A stretch of 64,000 nt of DNA, from NCBI GenBank assembly GCA_905221605.1, contig CAJNDS010000073.1, positions 1 to 64,000 on the forward strand, read 5' to 3'. This DNA is from Symbiodinium natans. Taxonomy: Eukaryota > Sar > Dinophyceae > Suessiales > Symbiodiniaceae. Positions 46,907 to 58,650 of the stretch are shown one piece after another. Position 1 is the stretch's first letter. Each line of letters opens with the position of its first letter. The notes under the pieces were generated by a model. It did not search any database. It saw only the letters and a list, made by a program, of their open reading frames with translations, and was not told where the DNA came from. Position numbers and translations under genes: made by a program.

Positions 46907-48107
46907 CGATTCAGCTCAGTGATTGCCATTCAGTGCACATGCAGTGGGGCTTCCTGGATCAGCTGCCGTACGATTCGGATCACGGCTTTGGGGGATTGCG
47001 TCTTGAAGCCATGCACTCTGGAGGAAATACAGCGGCTTATAAGGCCCTACACGCCGACACCTGGAAGCCCTAAACCCCACAAACCACGGCCGAAGGGGTT
47101 TAGGGTTTAGATCTTCTCAGTCATTGAAGAATAGTTGGCTTCTATTGGCTTTATAAAAGAACATATTTCTTTCTTCGGTTTTGGTGGTTAGCTCTCAGAA
47201 AAGGAGGGCCGAATTCTGGGTGGGGCAAACCCCTTTTGAACCCAAGAATTTGAGGGATTTGCCCTACCCATATTTCGCCCCCGAACCCCGAGCACTAAGC
47301 ACCGAAACCGAAGAACAACTGATCCGGAGTTCTCTTACAAATCCCCCCTTTCTTCAATAACTGGAGGACCTAAACCCTAAACCCAAAACAGAGGCAGCGA
47401 CCTGCGACTGCTGCAGAAAACAGCTCGGAGCTAAACCCTACACCGTCAACCCCCCTAAGCCATGCGAAATCTGAACCCCGCATGTCGGGTCAGCTGCAAA
47501 GCTTGATGCTCTTGGGGCTGCATGGGCTGTCCGGGATCCGAAACGTGCCAATCGGCTGAGCTGACTTGCAGGCTTGAATGGGTGATCCGATTGGGCGAGC
47601 TGATAAAAGGCAATCTTCTTGAGGGGGGGGGGGGGGGCACTGAGCACGAGCAAGGCTCGCATACACGAAACTGCAAGTGTTGGCGGACGCTGAGCTCCGA
47701 AAATGTTCAAAAGCACAGGCCAAAGCGGCCGAGCTAAGAAAGAAAGTCAGGATGCAAATGATCGGCATCAGTCGGTCCTTGCGGGCAGTTGGCAGCAGTA
47801 GGACAGACTCTTCATGCGTGAGTCCAAAAGCATTCCATGGCCTTCGAATAGATACTCAAGCAAAGAGCAACTGACGCTGTGGTCCTTCCTCCCTTCAATG
47901 GCACGCCGGATGGCCTCGTTCAGTCAAATGCCAGCCAGGCGCAGGCACGACAGCGAAGCAGAATAGTGGTGCAGTGCAAATGGCGCATGACCATAGACGA
48001 CTATCGAACTCAATTGATACAAGCCGCCGGAATAACGAATAATAGGAATAATAAAAACAGCACAGCTTTCTTCGCAGTCAAAGGCGATTCTTGCCAGCGA
48101 TTCTTGC
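46907..48107. other. no firm gene; telomere-like words, poly-G
   Basis: Short telomere-like stretches at 47068-47110 (containing ggggtttagggtttag) and 47368-47390 (cctaaaccctaaaccc), and a run of 14 G ending near 47637. Minus frames near 47960-48060 (hydrophobic) may belong to the gene upstream. Confidence 0.45.
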
Positions 48108-51100
48108 CTAACCTCTACTTTCAGTTGCTGGCCAGGCCGCCATATTGGCCAAAGCGAAACCATCGAAGTGGTCAATGGACTCCACGACACCTCTGTTCAG
48201 GATGAGTGGACATGGCATCCGGGAGTCACAAAAGATCTTACACGGCTGCAAGTAAAGGAAGGTCGAGATGCAGAGCATCAGAGTCATGAAAGCAGAAAGC
48301 ACCAGCTTTGCTCTATCTGGACCCTCTGAGATCGAGGAATCTTAGTCGCTGGCCCATTGCAGGCAGCAGGAACAAGAGCACACTGCCCACTTCCTGGCCA
48401 GAACGCCCTTCAGGAGACCAGTTTGAAACCCCTGAAACTTCCTGTACATCACGGAGCCTCGAGGCCACGGTTGAGCTCCTCATGGAGCTGCATGTACCCC
48501 GCCTTTCAGCGAGCACAAGGTGTCTAGCAAAACGAGACATCTGTTGCGCAGCCTGCAACGAGCCTTGGAGTTGTTGGGGTGGTAGCCGACGGCCAAGAAC
48601 GTCCACATCACTGCAGCCTGGGGTGAAACATGGTGAAAGTCTGCGAACACACGTTAGCATGTGCGGGCTTTCTGCAAAGATCAACACAGGCTCAGTCCGT
48701 ACGCTGCACGTCCGCTGGCGTGACAGAAAAGCTCGTAGGAACGCAACCAAGACCATCATCATCGCCGATTTGTTGATGCCAACGACATCCTGCGCTGCAA
48801 GAATCCAACAGAAGGCAGCTCGACTGTCATCCCTTGCGGCGTGGGTATTTAAATCGTACGGGTATCTATGTTGACTTGACACCGTACTTTGTTTGTGTCG
48901 CGCGGAGCCATATTCGCATTGGACTCATGTGCGTGCTCAGGCAGGCTGTCTGGCTTTTAATTTCATGTTCATTCCAAACAACTTGAGGGCACTGCCCGGT
49001 ACATAGTTTTAGGAAGACCAAAACCATGCAACCCTGACCAGAACCCTCACAGTCTTCCACAGCAACGATGAAGAGCCCCGCAGCGAAGAGGACAGACATG
49101 ACCTGAACCTCAGGTGGCACGCATATTCGACGCTCCCTCAACATGGAAAGGGTGAGCAAAGTGCGCGCTCGGGCGAACACTCTTGCAGTCGGACTCTCGA
49201 CGACCCATGGTGGCCTTCAAGGCAAACGGGGGGGATGCAAGACAGCGTAAGACTGGTAACGGATCTTCCACAACAGTGCTGAGCAAGTAATGCTCCGAAC
49301 TGCTTCCGAGACCCAGGCCAGTTCATGATGGCGATGATTAGAACCACCATCTCAGCGATCAAACAAGAAAAGTTTGCGAAGGTGGCAGCACAGTTTCACC
49401 TACCCACGAAATCCACAAGCCACCTCAAAGCTGAGCTTTCAGCCATAACACCAATACCCAGGAGCCTCACGAGTCCCCGCACCTTAGGGCTGGGCCCTTC
49501 AAAAACAGTTCTAGAAACAGGAACGGCTTAAAGCCTGTAAAGTGGAGGCTCAATGCTGAGACACTGCACCGTGGAGGCCGCACGGTTCAGTATCCGCGTC
49601 GTTTGCCTTGGGCTCGAGATTGCGAAGTGCTTGTTCGGGCAGGCAACGGCTGGAACGGGCTGGTACAAAGTCGCGGCTGCTTGCGGCATCCAACGCAGAT
49701 TCAGCCAAGTTAGAGGCATGTGAGTCACAAGGTCATCGATCCACTCATATCACTGACATCCGGTCCGAATCTGCTCCTCAAGGCCCTGGCTCCCCGATTT
49801 TCGGTGACATCTCGAGCTCTCGCGCCTGACCTTTGGAAAGGTCAAAAGGCCCTGCTCCACTGGTGCGGTCCAACGGAAATTCGGCCAAAAGTTGTCCCCT
49901 TTTTCAACGAAAGAAATGATTATGACGATTCGACCAAGAACACGGATCTCACTTGTGGCAGGCACAGCCACCCCACAGCTTCACACCAAAACCGGTCAGG
50001 TGCAACATTGCGCTGTCTGATGCTGTCTGTCATGTGTCATGTACAATTGCTGATTACCCCTTGCCTCCGATGGGAAGTCGCGGCAGCTGCTCGCGGGTCT
50101 GCAGCACAGTCGTGCACTCTCTGAGCATCCAGTTCAGCGTGGCATATCCACCGTGTCCAGGGGATGAAACGCTCAAGCTACGTAAGCTATGCCTCCACAC
50201 CGCTTCTGCTGGGGGTGGACGGCCTCCGTGCTTACACAGTCTTGCCGTGCAAAGCTCGTTGACAATCACAGGGCATGCACATGCATGCACCAAGTCCTCA
50301 ACACGCAAGGATGTGCACAAACCCTAGCCTGCTGTCATTCAGCTCCAAGTCTTCCAGCCCCATTCCCATTCCGATGACCTTCAGAATTCAGATCCACAGC
50401 TTGAGCCCGCACCAAACAAGTTGCAGGCGATGGCCTTCGGCTCCAGAGACGGCATCTCCACCTCATTCGCCTCGACCGCCTGCACATCGCCACAGTTTGC
50501 TAGGGACAGCCATGCAAATGGCTTAGCGCAGTGGCTCCTTTCCAGATGGTTCCTTCACGTTTGCAAAATGAAGCAGGCGTTTGCAAGACAGTGCTCTCAC
50601 ATCAGGTCACATCCAGAAGAAGGGGAATTCGGCCTTCATGTCGAACATGGACCTCATGCTACGGCGCAGCTCAACAAGCGTTTAGTGGTTCGTGGCTTCT
50701 CTTGCCCACACTGTTGGTTGTGGTTGCCTACGTTCAGCATGCTCCCCCTGCGATCCATACCTTCATGCTGACACAGGCACTCACGTGACTGTTCAACCCA
50801 CCAGCATCAGACCCCTACCCGTAGCCTGCGGATGCCTCTGCCTTGGAGCCGGGCATCGGATCGATCACCAAGGCCTGTGCTCCGTCTTACTGCGGGTGAG
50901 AACACTTGAAAGGCGTCTCTAGCGGCACCCCAGGCTTCCAAGGCAACCTACAGCCTTCACCTACCATCCAGGAGTTGCTTGTGGTGTGCATTGCGTTTGT
51001 TTACGTCCTCCCCCATGTTTGCTAGTCCCCATAAAGAAGTCAACAACTACATTCCTAGGTAAGGATGGTGAAATTGTAAGGGTGTTTGTGCTGCTCCTCA

Positions 51101-51334
51101 AAAAGGGCTTGATGGAGCTGTGCACACATTGTTCAGAATGCTTTGGCTTAAACTCATGCGCAGTCCTCCTCGTGGCCTAGTGGCAAAAGTGATGGCACAG
51201 GGATGGGGATGCACGTTGATGCAATTTTGCTGGACCTTGTTTCCTTGCACGCCCACCTCTGACAGAAACAAGAACAACAACCTTCGATCATCCGCACCTT
51301 CCTCAATCACGACCAGCACAGCCGTATGTGACAA
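48108..51334 (-). CDS. large multi-exon gene, unknown multi-membrane protein
   Basis: A run of coding-like minus segments in changing frames: 51190-51330 (VLVVIEEGADDRRLLFLFLS), 50822-50885 (ALVIDPMPGSKAEASAGYG), 50625-50690 (LRRSMRSMFDMKAEFPFFWM), 50415-50502 (GDVQAVEANEVEMPSLEPKA, after CCCTAG), 50060-50180 (GGYATLNWMLRECTTVLQTR), 49750-49930, 49530-49690, 49395-49515 (VRGLVRLLGIGVMAESSALR), 49270-49355 (MVVLIIAIMNWPGSRKQFGA), 48980-49130 (VQVMSVLFAAGLFIVAVEDC), 48313-48882 (189 open codons with AMMMVLVAFLRAFLS) and 48110-48300. At least four segments could span a membrane. I cannot name the family, and exon limits are approximate. Confidence 0.4.
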
Positions 51335-52153
51335 ATGCAGCTATCATTTTGTACTTCCTCGGGCTTAGGTCCAGGTCTGAAACGCTTTCTGCATATTATT
51401 CTGCCCTCGGTGCGCACAGCATGACCCCATGCCCGTGCTCCAGGACAGTGCACTCACACATACGCTCACACTCGCAGAGAAGATGGGCCTCCAAACCTCA
51501 GTTCTGCCCAAACTGGCCCTGTAGGACACTGGGCGTCCCTGCCAAACAAGCCCGGTCTCGATGGTTGCTGGTCACGTGGGCATGGCTTCAGAATCTTGGA
51601 GGCTACGTCTCTTGCTTGGCTTTTGCCGTTTAAAGTTTTAAAGTTTAAAATTTAGGGCTTTGGCTTAGGGCTTGGGGTTTATGATCAGGGTCTCGGTCAG
51701 GTACGACTAGCGAGAAAATCTCAAGTGAGGTGACATCAGGTGATATCAGCAACAATAACAGCACACTCACGTCGTGGGCAGCTTATTGAAAGACGGTGGC
51801 TGCAGCCATGCGCATAGATCAGAGCTGGAACAGCCCAACCCTTGCGGAATACTGTCTGGCGTCACCTAAACTACACAGCTTCCCCAGCACAACCGCATGC
51901 CCTCTTGAAGCTGACCCGAGTCTGAGAAGTACTGTTTGACATTGTTACAAACAAGCCTGGCACTGGCGCGGCTCGACGCTTTTTTCACGTGCGCTCTCCT
52001 GCGCCTGCAGGGGCAGAGCGTTGCTGAAGACTGCAGCCGTTCACCCCTGAAGCCCGATGTTTCTCAGAGCACACCCTTTGCCGAGAGTCGGTCTTTCGGC
52101 TTGCAATGTTTCAAGTTTAGCCAAGTATGGGCATCTGTCCAGAAGGCCGCATG
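51335..52153. other. no supported gene
   Basis: A degenerate telomere-like stretch is at 51632-51680 (gtttaaaatttagggctttg). No convincing coding frame. Confidence 0.45.
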
Positions 52154-52400
52154 TTAGACCCATAGTTCTATGAGAAGCTGCGCACATGAAGATTCTTTGG
52201 CATCGGGCACGCTGCACGCCTGAGTTCGCACCCTCTTCCACTGCAGACCTTGCCGAAAACAACGGATCAACAGATCAAGCATCAAATGGGGGAAGAAGAT
52301 ACAATGGCGATTCGGTAACTCGGTAGTACTCGGCATGTCATGAAATGCCATGAACAAAGGGGGAAGAGGACTCAACCATGACCCGATCTCTCGAAAGGTC
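52154..52400 (-). CDS. possible exon, unknown protein
   Basis: The 3' part of a 156-codon minus frame has natural composition (IFFPHLMLDLLIRCFRQGLQ, then a basic and acidic mix) up to a stop at 52154. Not recognised. Upstream, the plus strand is open instead. Confidence 0.22.
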
Positions 52401-54768
52401 TCCGAGGCCCGCTCCCCGGGAGTGCTGCACGCCGCGCGGCAGACGCATAGCGTGCGAGAGCCTGGACGCCTCAAAACCATGCGTGGGACACAGGCAGTTT
52501 TCAAGTCTGATGTTGAAGACTGCAAAAAAAAACACCACAGGTTTTCTGAAATCAGAATGCAGATAACACATGGCCTACATGGTGATACCGTGATACCAAA
52601 GTCAAATCCCGCACTCCCTCTCAAGATTTTCCTCTCCTGCGAGTCTAGGCAATGCTGCTGCGGGTCGAGACCAAGCGCCTCTCCCTAAAGGCCGCGATGG
52701 GCTGCGCGAGGCACTAGGCAGTCTGGCACACGCCACCCTGCTTTCAGCAGGCTGGACGAAGCTCCTGTACCTCCTGTACACGTTTTGCCAGAGTCGTGGC
52801 CATGCGCATTCAGGCCCAAACGGCACCTGCTAGATTCGAGAGACTGCAAAACCCGTCACTAATGCTACTTCCTGCTACTTCTCATGTTTCTGCAGAAGCG
52901 ACCGAAGGAATGAAGGCCTGCGAGGGACACAGAATGGATGGGTCTAGATGAGAATTGATGGGAATAGGGATAGATACGATTTAGGAAGGCAGTGCAGCGG
53001 GGTGCTTAGCACTTTGCTCGGAAGAAGCCTCCGAAACGTGGGTTGCGGTGGGCCGTCTTAGAACTCAAAGGCTTGTGAAAACAGCCTTTGGAAGAGCCAT
53101 CCAGTTGGACGCGGGTCCTATGCTGGAACTTCCTGCCGAAACAGCGAAGGCTGTGGAACTTTGTGAAGGTGCTGGGGCGGGTGAGCACGAAGGCACCAGA
53201 GGCATGCAGAGGGGCGCCTTGAGTCTTGAGATGCTCACAGTATGTCACCCGTGTCTTCGCCCGTTGCTTCTGCTGTGCTTTGGACACTGTGTTTGATGCA
53301 GTTTGCAGCCTTGCAGACAGTCGGGGCTTCAGAGTTGCGGCGTTCTCTGTGGGCTTTCTGACCGCGGTGTGATTGTTGCATACTATTCGAGCCTTTGAGG
53401 GATCAGTGTAGAACATACATCCTGCAATGTCTTGCACTGTTAAGGCCGGCCGAGATGGGCATCACTGACAACTGAGGTTGCAGGTGCACAGTTGCCACTT
53501 ATCATGTTCGATGCTGAGCGGCCTGGCTTCAAACGCTGGCTGTCGGGGCTTCTTCCCGGACAGGAGCCGAGCCGCTCGCCATCTGGCTCCCGCCTGCACT
53601 TCGACATGCAGGATGCAGGGATGGGATATGGAGGGCCCTTGGAGTCTCTCACATGTCGTGTATTCCCCGAGCCCCGTCCTTCTCCGGATTGTTGCGAGGT
53701 TGGGCTTGGAGCTCGTGCACGGAAACGACAAAACGCCACAGCGCACGAACCTGAGCAAACTCATTGCACCCAAGCAACTCTGCAACTCTCTCACACGGCA
53801 ATATCACCACTCAACTCTGAGCTCTGGTGCCAGAGCCTGTTTACATGCTAGACAACTTGAGATTCGAAGAGGCGCTTCGAAGAGCCACCAGAATCATTAA
53901 TTATGTGCCAGAAGCTTGGACGGGAAACAGCTAAAGGCAGACAGCACTGCCCACACCGCCGCGGCGGTCCCCGCGGCCTTCAGCACAGGCACAGCCAGGA
54001 GCAGATTCTTTGAAAAACCCCTTCTGACTGTGACACATTTTGAACATCTTTTGAGCTCTCTTTTCAGCTACCATAGCAGGGCGTATGAGACTCAAGAAGG
54101 GACCCTGGCATCTAGCAACCTACATGAGCTCGCGTGTCACACTCTCCGAGCGTGCGGAGCTTGGTCCCGGGCAAGCATGGAGCACGCGCCCGTGAAAGTC
54201 ATCGCGCGAACGAAGTCCTGCAGAGAAGATGCACTGGCATGACCGGGAGCGGGGGGGGGTCGGGGTGTAGTGCTCAACTTTAAGGTTTGGTCATCAGCAC
54301 GACTCAAAACGCTCAACACAAACACCGGCACCAGCCTGCCTTGAAGGTTTCTTTGTTGATTCGCCTCGCCTGAGATGCTTAGCCGGCTTAGCCATGAAAA
54401 TGGGGGCCGCTCGGGGAGTCTCAGGCGAATCCTTCTTAAGTTACGCCTGCTGCAAAGACGAGTCGCAATGAAGTTTCCGAGTGGAGTCGCACAGATCACT
54501 CCCAGGACTGTCGCTATGTACCTGAGGCATCACCCTTAGCCTTCGGAAAGATTAGGGGGGGAGACAGGAGGAGAACGCCACTGATCGCCCCAAAGTCTGC
54601 TTCTCCAACTTGGGATCAGATACTCCTGTAGGGCTAGAATTGTGCTGCTTAAGGCTGCTGCTTAGGTGCTGGGGTATCCTCCTTTCATCGAAACGGTTCT
54701 CGAGTACGAAGAGGTAGTATGCCTGAGTAGTCGAGCACAACGCATCAATTTGACATCCATCCGGCTTT
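52401..54768. other. no firm gene; overlapping frames on both strands
   Basis: At 53006-53437 the minus strand (FYTDPSKARIVCNNHTAVRK) and at 53048-53296 the plus strand (AIQLDAGPMLELPAETAKAV) are both open and both protein-like, so no call is made. Frames at 53478-53900 are unrecognised. Confidence 0.35.
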
Positions 54769-55145
54769 CTACGGTATGAATGCGCACGCACCCTTCCGAC
54801 ACAACTGGCTTCGTTCGCACGCATGTAGCCCAGCTCGGACAGCAAAACGCAATGAGTTGAATAATCGCCCTGCCTTGGTCGTCAACCCTGCCACTGCATT
54901 GAGGACGGCATTGGCTCGCCAGGTGTCTTTGTCCTGAGCATGAGGAAGGTTCAGCGGCATTTGCACCTCGAACGGCATGAGGCGTCGGTGGTCAAAAGCT
55001 GCTCGTTGTGCTCTCGAGGTGCAATGCCGGAGAAAAGGATGAACATTGTCAGGGCCGGCATGGGGACCGTGTACATGCCTTCCACGATCAGCACTGCCAA
55101 GGCAAAACCCAACAATTCCGCACAAGCCCGGCTTCTGTTTTTCAA
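54769..55145 (-). CDS. possible exons, membrane segment
   Basis: The minus frame at 54951-55145 carries a strongly hydrophobic stretch (LLGFALAVLIVEGMYTVPMP, then ALTMFILFSG) before a charged loop. In a second frame, 54840-54950 reads DKDTWRANAVLNAVAGLTTK. They lie downstream of the PAS-like exons on the same strand and may be the membrane part of another gene. Not recognised further. Confidence 0.33.
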
Positions 55146-55607
55146 AGACTCTGGGCCTCAAAGCCTCCAAAACCGGATGTACACGTTTTGAGGGCTCTGC
55201 CCGGACATCTGCTTTGGCTTCCGGGCACTTTTTAAAGGTTCTGAAATGGGGACAAGCTGTTCAGCTCTTATGTCGAAAAAGGGGATGGCATACACGGCAT
55301 CCACCTTTCAGTAGGCCACCAGTTGCACCCAGAGCAATGGCCTTGCACATCAAGAGCATTCTTGACGAGTACTACGGCGGTACTACGGGCATCAGCGGGC
55401 CTTGGCGAGGTCCCGTGGCCTTGACACGTCAAATCCAACCGGGGCAGGCCGCTTCCTGGGTCTGGATTTTGGGAACCACTCGAGGTGACACAGGCAATGA
55501 CTGGCCGTGCGCAGCACTTCCTTATGCCTGACTTGCTGCTGCATGTGCCTGATCGTACTGGAAGCGTAGAGCACCCAAACGAGTCTCTGCATCCAAGTGT
55601 CTGCAAG

Positions 55608-55695
55608 ACTCGTGCCCTTTCGCTTGCATCGTCCTCGGCATTTGCTTCCGCGGGCTCCGCGGGAGGCGTAGTTGGTGCATCCTCCAGTTCGCGAC
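55608..55695 (-). CDS. second PAS-like gene, exon ending the domain
   Basis: After an acceptor CTTCCTAG (55696) the frame reads RELEDAPTTPPAEPAEANAE, then DDASER. In this family an Arg-Glu-Leu/Phe motif closes the last PAS strand and is followed by a Pro/acidic linker, as seen here. A GC donor (AAGG|GCACGAG) fits the 3' end at 55608. The exon joins in phase to 56154-56214 if that exon ends at a GA donor, giving HVAWLL-C-RELEDAP. Confidence 0.42.
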
Positions 55696-55929
55696 CTAGG
55701 AAGTGACACTGTAGTAGGACCAAAGTCTCTTGGCACCGAAGCACCCGAGACCATCCGTAATCGCGTTCGAGCACGTGCTGAACTTTGGGGCCGAACCGGC
55801 AAAAGTCGGATGGCCAAGGGCCTGCACATGAAGTGTTTGACGCTATCATGTTGCAAGCACTGCACATGCCGCACGGTGCCACCGTTTGCTGCAGCCACAG
55901 GCCCTAAGCCCTAAGCATGTCAGCTGGAG

Positions 55930-56100
55930 TAACTTGCTTTGTCGAGGTGCAGGTTTGAGGGCCCTGGGCACGATTCTGCACAGGCTCTTGCCGTTTCGTC
56001 TCCCGAAAAGGCCACGGCCTGCGCCTTCTGCGGTGAGGTGTCGCTGCCAGTGCTGGATGCCTGCAGTGTGAGGTCAGCAGGCTTCAGTACGTCACAGTAG
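55930..56100 (-). CDS. coding-like segment between the two PAS exons
   Basis: The minus frame reads LKPADLTLQASSTGSDTSPQ, then KAQAVAFSGDETARACAESC, with natural Ser/Thr/Ala-rich linker composition. It lies inside the intron proposed for the PAS-like gene, so either it is an alternative exon or that splice model is wrong. Confidence 0.28.
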
Positions 56101-56153
56101 AACATGTCACGCCGCAATGCAAAGTGGAGCCATCTTCTTCACACTCCCGTGTC

Positions 56154-56214
56154 ACAAGAGCCAAGCCACATGCCGATTTCGACGATACTGCTCAAAGGCA
56201 TCGACCACTAACAC
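56154..56214 (-). CDS. second PAS-like gene, strand exon
   Basis: A 61-bp segment after CATGAG (56215) reads VLVVDAFEQYRRNRHVAWLL. The layout of two hydrophobic strands around a basic turn is that of the corresponding exon of the first PAS-like gene (VAVELFHISLQSNDNRKRYL). The proposed donor is GA (TTGT|GACACG), a non-canonical type reported in dinoflagellates. A GT one base upstream would break the phase. The start of the domain (the Cys-Asp-Ala-Val-Val motif) was not found. Confidence 0.4.
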
Positions 56215-56418
56215 CTCATGCCGGATCACTTGCGCGGACAACAAAAAAGCTGACGATCCCAGGCCGGAACAGCACAAAGCACACGGACGACTGATAGCCA
56301 ATGCAGCGAGTAGTTCGCTCCTTTCGTTCACAGCATAGTGCGGGCGGGCCGGGCGGCGGGCCGGGTGCGGGGGCGAGTGTCTTGCGTGTGCGCGCGCACG
56401 GGGTCTCTGCCAAAGAAG

Positions 56419-56520
56419 GTGTTGATACCTGTGTCGTGATGTTAGGACCGCTTTGTACCACACTTGTTTGTCATGCGCCTCATGGACCGAAAGATGAAGA
56501 AGTTTACCAGATGTCAGAGT
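56419..56520. repeat. dispersed repeat, copy 1
   Basis: Contains cacttgtttgtcatgcgcct and gatgaagaagtttaccag, both found again in the same order at 58581-58645. Its left part (tgttgatacctgtgtcgtga) resembles 57277-57308 (tgctgatacctgatacctgc). Nature unknown. Confidence 0.6.
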
Positions 56521-56530
56521 GCTCTAGATG

Positions 56531-57490
56531 GTGATTCGTTCAACGCGCTGCCTACGGTAGGGTTGTCGAATGCCTGATCTTGAACTGTCCAAAATGCCAC
56601 AAGCCCGAAACCCCGTCGGGTACGGGACTCTGTGCGACTTTTCTAAAGTGGATCCAAAGTGCTTCAGCGTGCCTATGCTAGCTGCTAGAACCTGGTTGAC
56701 AACTGCTTATTTGACAATACATCCTCCACAGAAGACTTGCTGAGGCCAATCGGGTTGAGTCTGCTGGTCATTTGCCCGACGCTTTGGCTGCAGATTATTC
56801 AGTCAATGGATGGTTCTCACCGTTGGGCCGCTGCCTTCGAACAGGGAATGGGTGGCGGTATCGTTTGGACATGGCTGCGGGGCAGAAGCTGCCTGTAAGA
56901 CCTGCGAACCGTTCAGCGCCATTCAATACCGGCTACCATGGCCACGACGACCACCACTGCCATGGCAGGGGGTCTAAGCGCCGCCCTAGCAAAATTTAGG
57001 GTCGGAATCGGAAGCCCTGTCTTGCCACAAGGGTTCTCCTTTGCTTCTCCTCCTTTTTCGCGGCGTACGTTGTGTTCCTTCAACAGCTTTCAGCTGTGTC
57101 CGCTGCGTCTCCGGCCTAGTCATGTTTGTATGTGCCATGTGGCTACCCTGTAAAGCAAGGTGCGCGTGGCTGTTACCAAACGAGCACAGACAAAACGTTG
57201 ACTAAGCTCTGGTTTCTCAAGTGGGGGGGGGGTTGGCGCTCTCTCTGGGGGTCTCCGGTGCAAACGTTCCCGCAGGTGCTGATACCTGATACCTGCTTCG
57301 CGATGTTTAGGAACACCCGCAATGGAGCGCAGGATGAGAAAAGAGCATGGGTGCACCAGGGATTACGATACTACCGCAAGCAACGTCAACAAGCTGCCAA
57401 GGAAAGGTTGTGCATGGTTTCCGAGCTTCAGCATCAGTTTATACAGTATTCAACTCACCAAGAACAGAAATATAAACCCCTGTTTATTCA
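56531..57490. other. no firm gene
   Basis: Plus and minus frames are both open between 56730 and 57000 without recognisable content. A poly-G run is at 57222-57231. Confidence 0.4.
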
Positions 57491-57538
57491 GGGTTTAGTT
57501 GCTTATGGTCCAGGGGCTTAGGGTTTCTAGGGTTTAGG
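57491..57538. repeat. telomere-like array, plus orientation
   Basis: Degenerate TTTAGGG units (gggtttag, ggggcttagggtttctagggtttagg). Confidence 0.8.
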
Positions 57539-57667
57539 ATATTCGGGTCCCCCGTTCATGGGTTCCCCTACTACCCCTCCTGTATACTGCACCCTTAAGT
57601 AACCTTAAATACAAGTAGCCTTAATGATGGGGGGAAGTTGGGAGGGGGGGTGGGTAGCAGAGGGGGG

Positions 57668-57708
57668 TAAACCCTAAACCCTAAATCCTCAACCCTAAAC
57701 CCTAAATC
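57668..57708. repeat. telomere-like array, CCCTAAA orientation
   Basis: Four to five CCCTAAA/CCCTAAAT units, opposite in orientation to the neighbours at 57491 and 57862. It lies in a G-rich and C-rich mosaic. Confidence 0.85.
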
Positions 57709-57861
57709 GGGCCGGGGAGGGGGGGGCGGGTAAGTAGGGGAAACCATGACCACTTGGTGTTTCGAACACCCCTGCTTATTACTTGAGAGACCAGGCTTGG
57801 ATTCGAGCACCCAAATGAGCCGCTTGGAGCAACTCATGTTGTGGTTAGGGTTGAGGGGGAC

Positions 57862-57925
57862 AGGGTTTAGGGTTTAGGGTTTCGGGTTTAGGGTTTAGGG
57901 CTTAGGGCTAAAGGCTTAGGGCATA
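57862..57925. repeat. telomere-like array, plus orientation
   Basis: Six or more TTTAGGG units with one TTTCGGG and several CTTAGGG variants. Confidence 0.9.
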
Positions 57926-58070
57926 GGCTTGCTTTCAGAACCTCTAGAGGGTTTTGTGTTTTTGGGTTGGGAGTAGGTCTGTGGAGGTTTGCCAAACTCA
58001 ACCTTTCAACCTAATCTCCAAGCCCCAAAGCCAGGTCGCAATCCTTTACCCTTAATTCCTAAACCTGACA

Positions 58071-58090
58071 CCCTAAACCCTAAACCCTAC
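58071..58090. repeat. short CCCTAAA array
   Basis: Three CCCTAAA-type units. Confidence 0.8.
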
Positions 58091-58419
58091 ATTCCTCATT
58101 TCTCAATCCTTAACCCTAAGGGGCCGTCCAGAGGAGTCGTGCTTCCAGCGCTGTTGGGCTTGCTGGGTCCACCAACTCTTCGATCAAGTGTCTGGCCTCA
58201 CTCGACTGAGACGTCGGACCAGCAGTGGGCGCGGCACTATCTCGTCCATTGCATCAGCGATTGACGACTGCCTCCAGCCATTTTGCTGCACCAGCAGCAT
58301 TCCAGGGCTCTTCCACCCCCTTCTTGTTGTGAAGGATGACACAGGGTACTTACTTAGAAGTTAGGATTCCGGGGCATCAGCGCAGTGCGGGAAGCCTCTA
58401 TCAGACTCTATCACTCTAT

Positions 58420-58471
58420 CCCTAAACCGGGTTTAGGGTTTACGGTTAGGGTTTAGGGTTTAGGGCTTAGG
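58420..58471. repeat. telomere-like array with an inverted junction
   Basis: ccctaaaccgggtttaggg (58420-58438) is a near-perfect palindrome in which CCCTAAA meets TTTAGGG. It is followed by further TTTAGGG units to 58471. Confidence 0.9.
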
Positions 58472-58580
58472 CGACCCCATCAAAAAACGCTGAAGCCCTG
58501 AAAAGCTAGCCACTTTAACCGCAAAGGCCTACGCTCCATAACCCGGAGCCCTAAAATCCTACATTGCCACCCTTGTGTAC

Positions 58581-58650
58581 GTCACTTGTTTGTGATGCGC
58601 CTAGTGGAATCCTGCCGTAGGCGGATGAAGAAGTTTACCAGGCGCAAAAG
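58581..58650. repeat. dispersed repeat, copy 2
   Basis: Shares cacttgtttgtgatgcgcct and gatgaagaagtttaccag with 56419-56520. Ten extra bases lie between the two blocks. Confidence 0.6.

Noticed and set aside
58262-58290. Dinoflagellate spliced-leader relic (ccagccattttgctg)
   Set aside because: It matches only a short core of the leader and lacks the ggctcaag end. No better match was seen on either strand.
58420-58438. Telomere-telomere fusion scar
   Set aside because: The orientation is CCCTAAA then TTTAGGG, the reverse of what an end fusion leaves.
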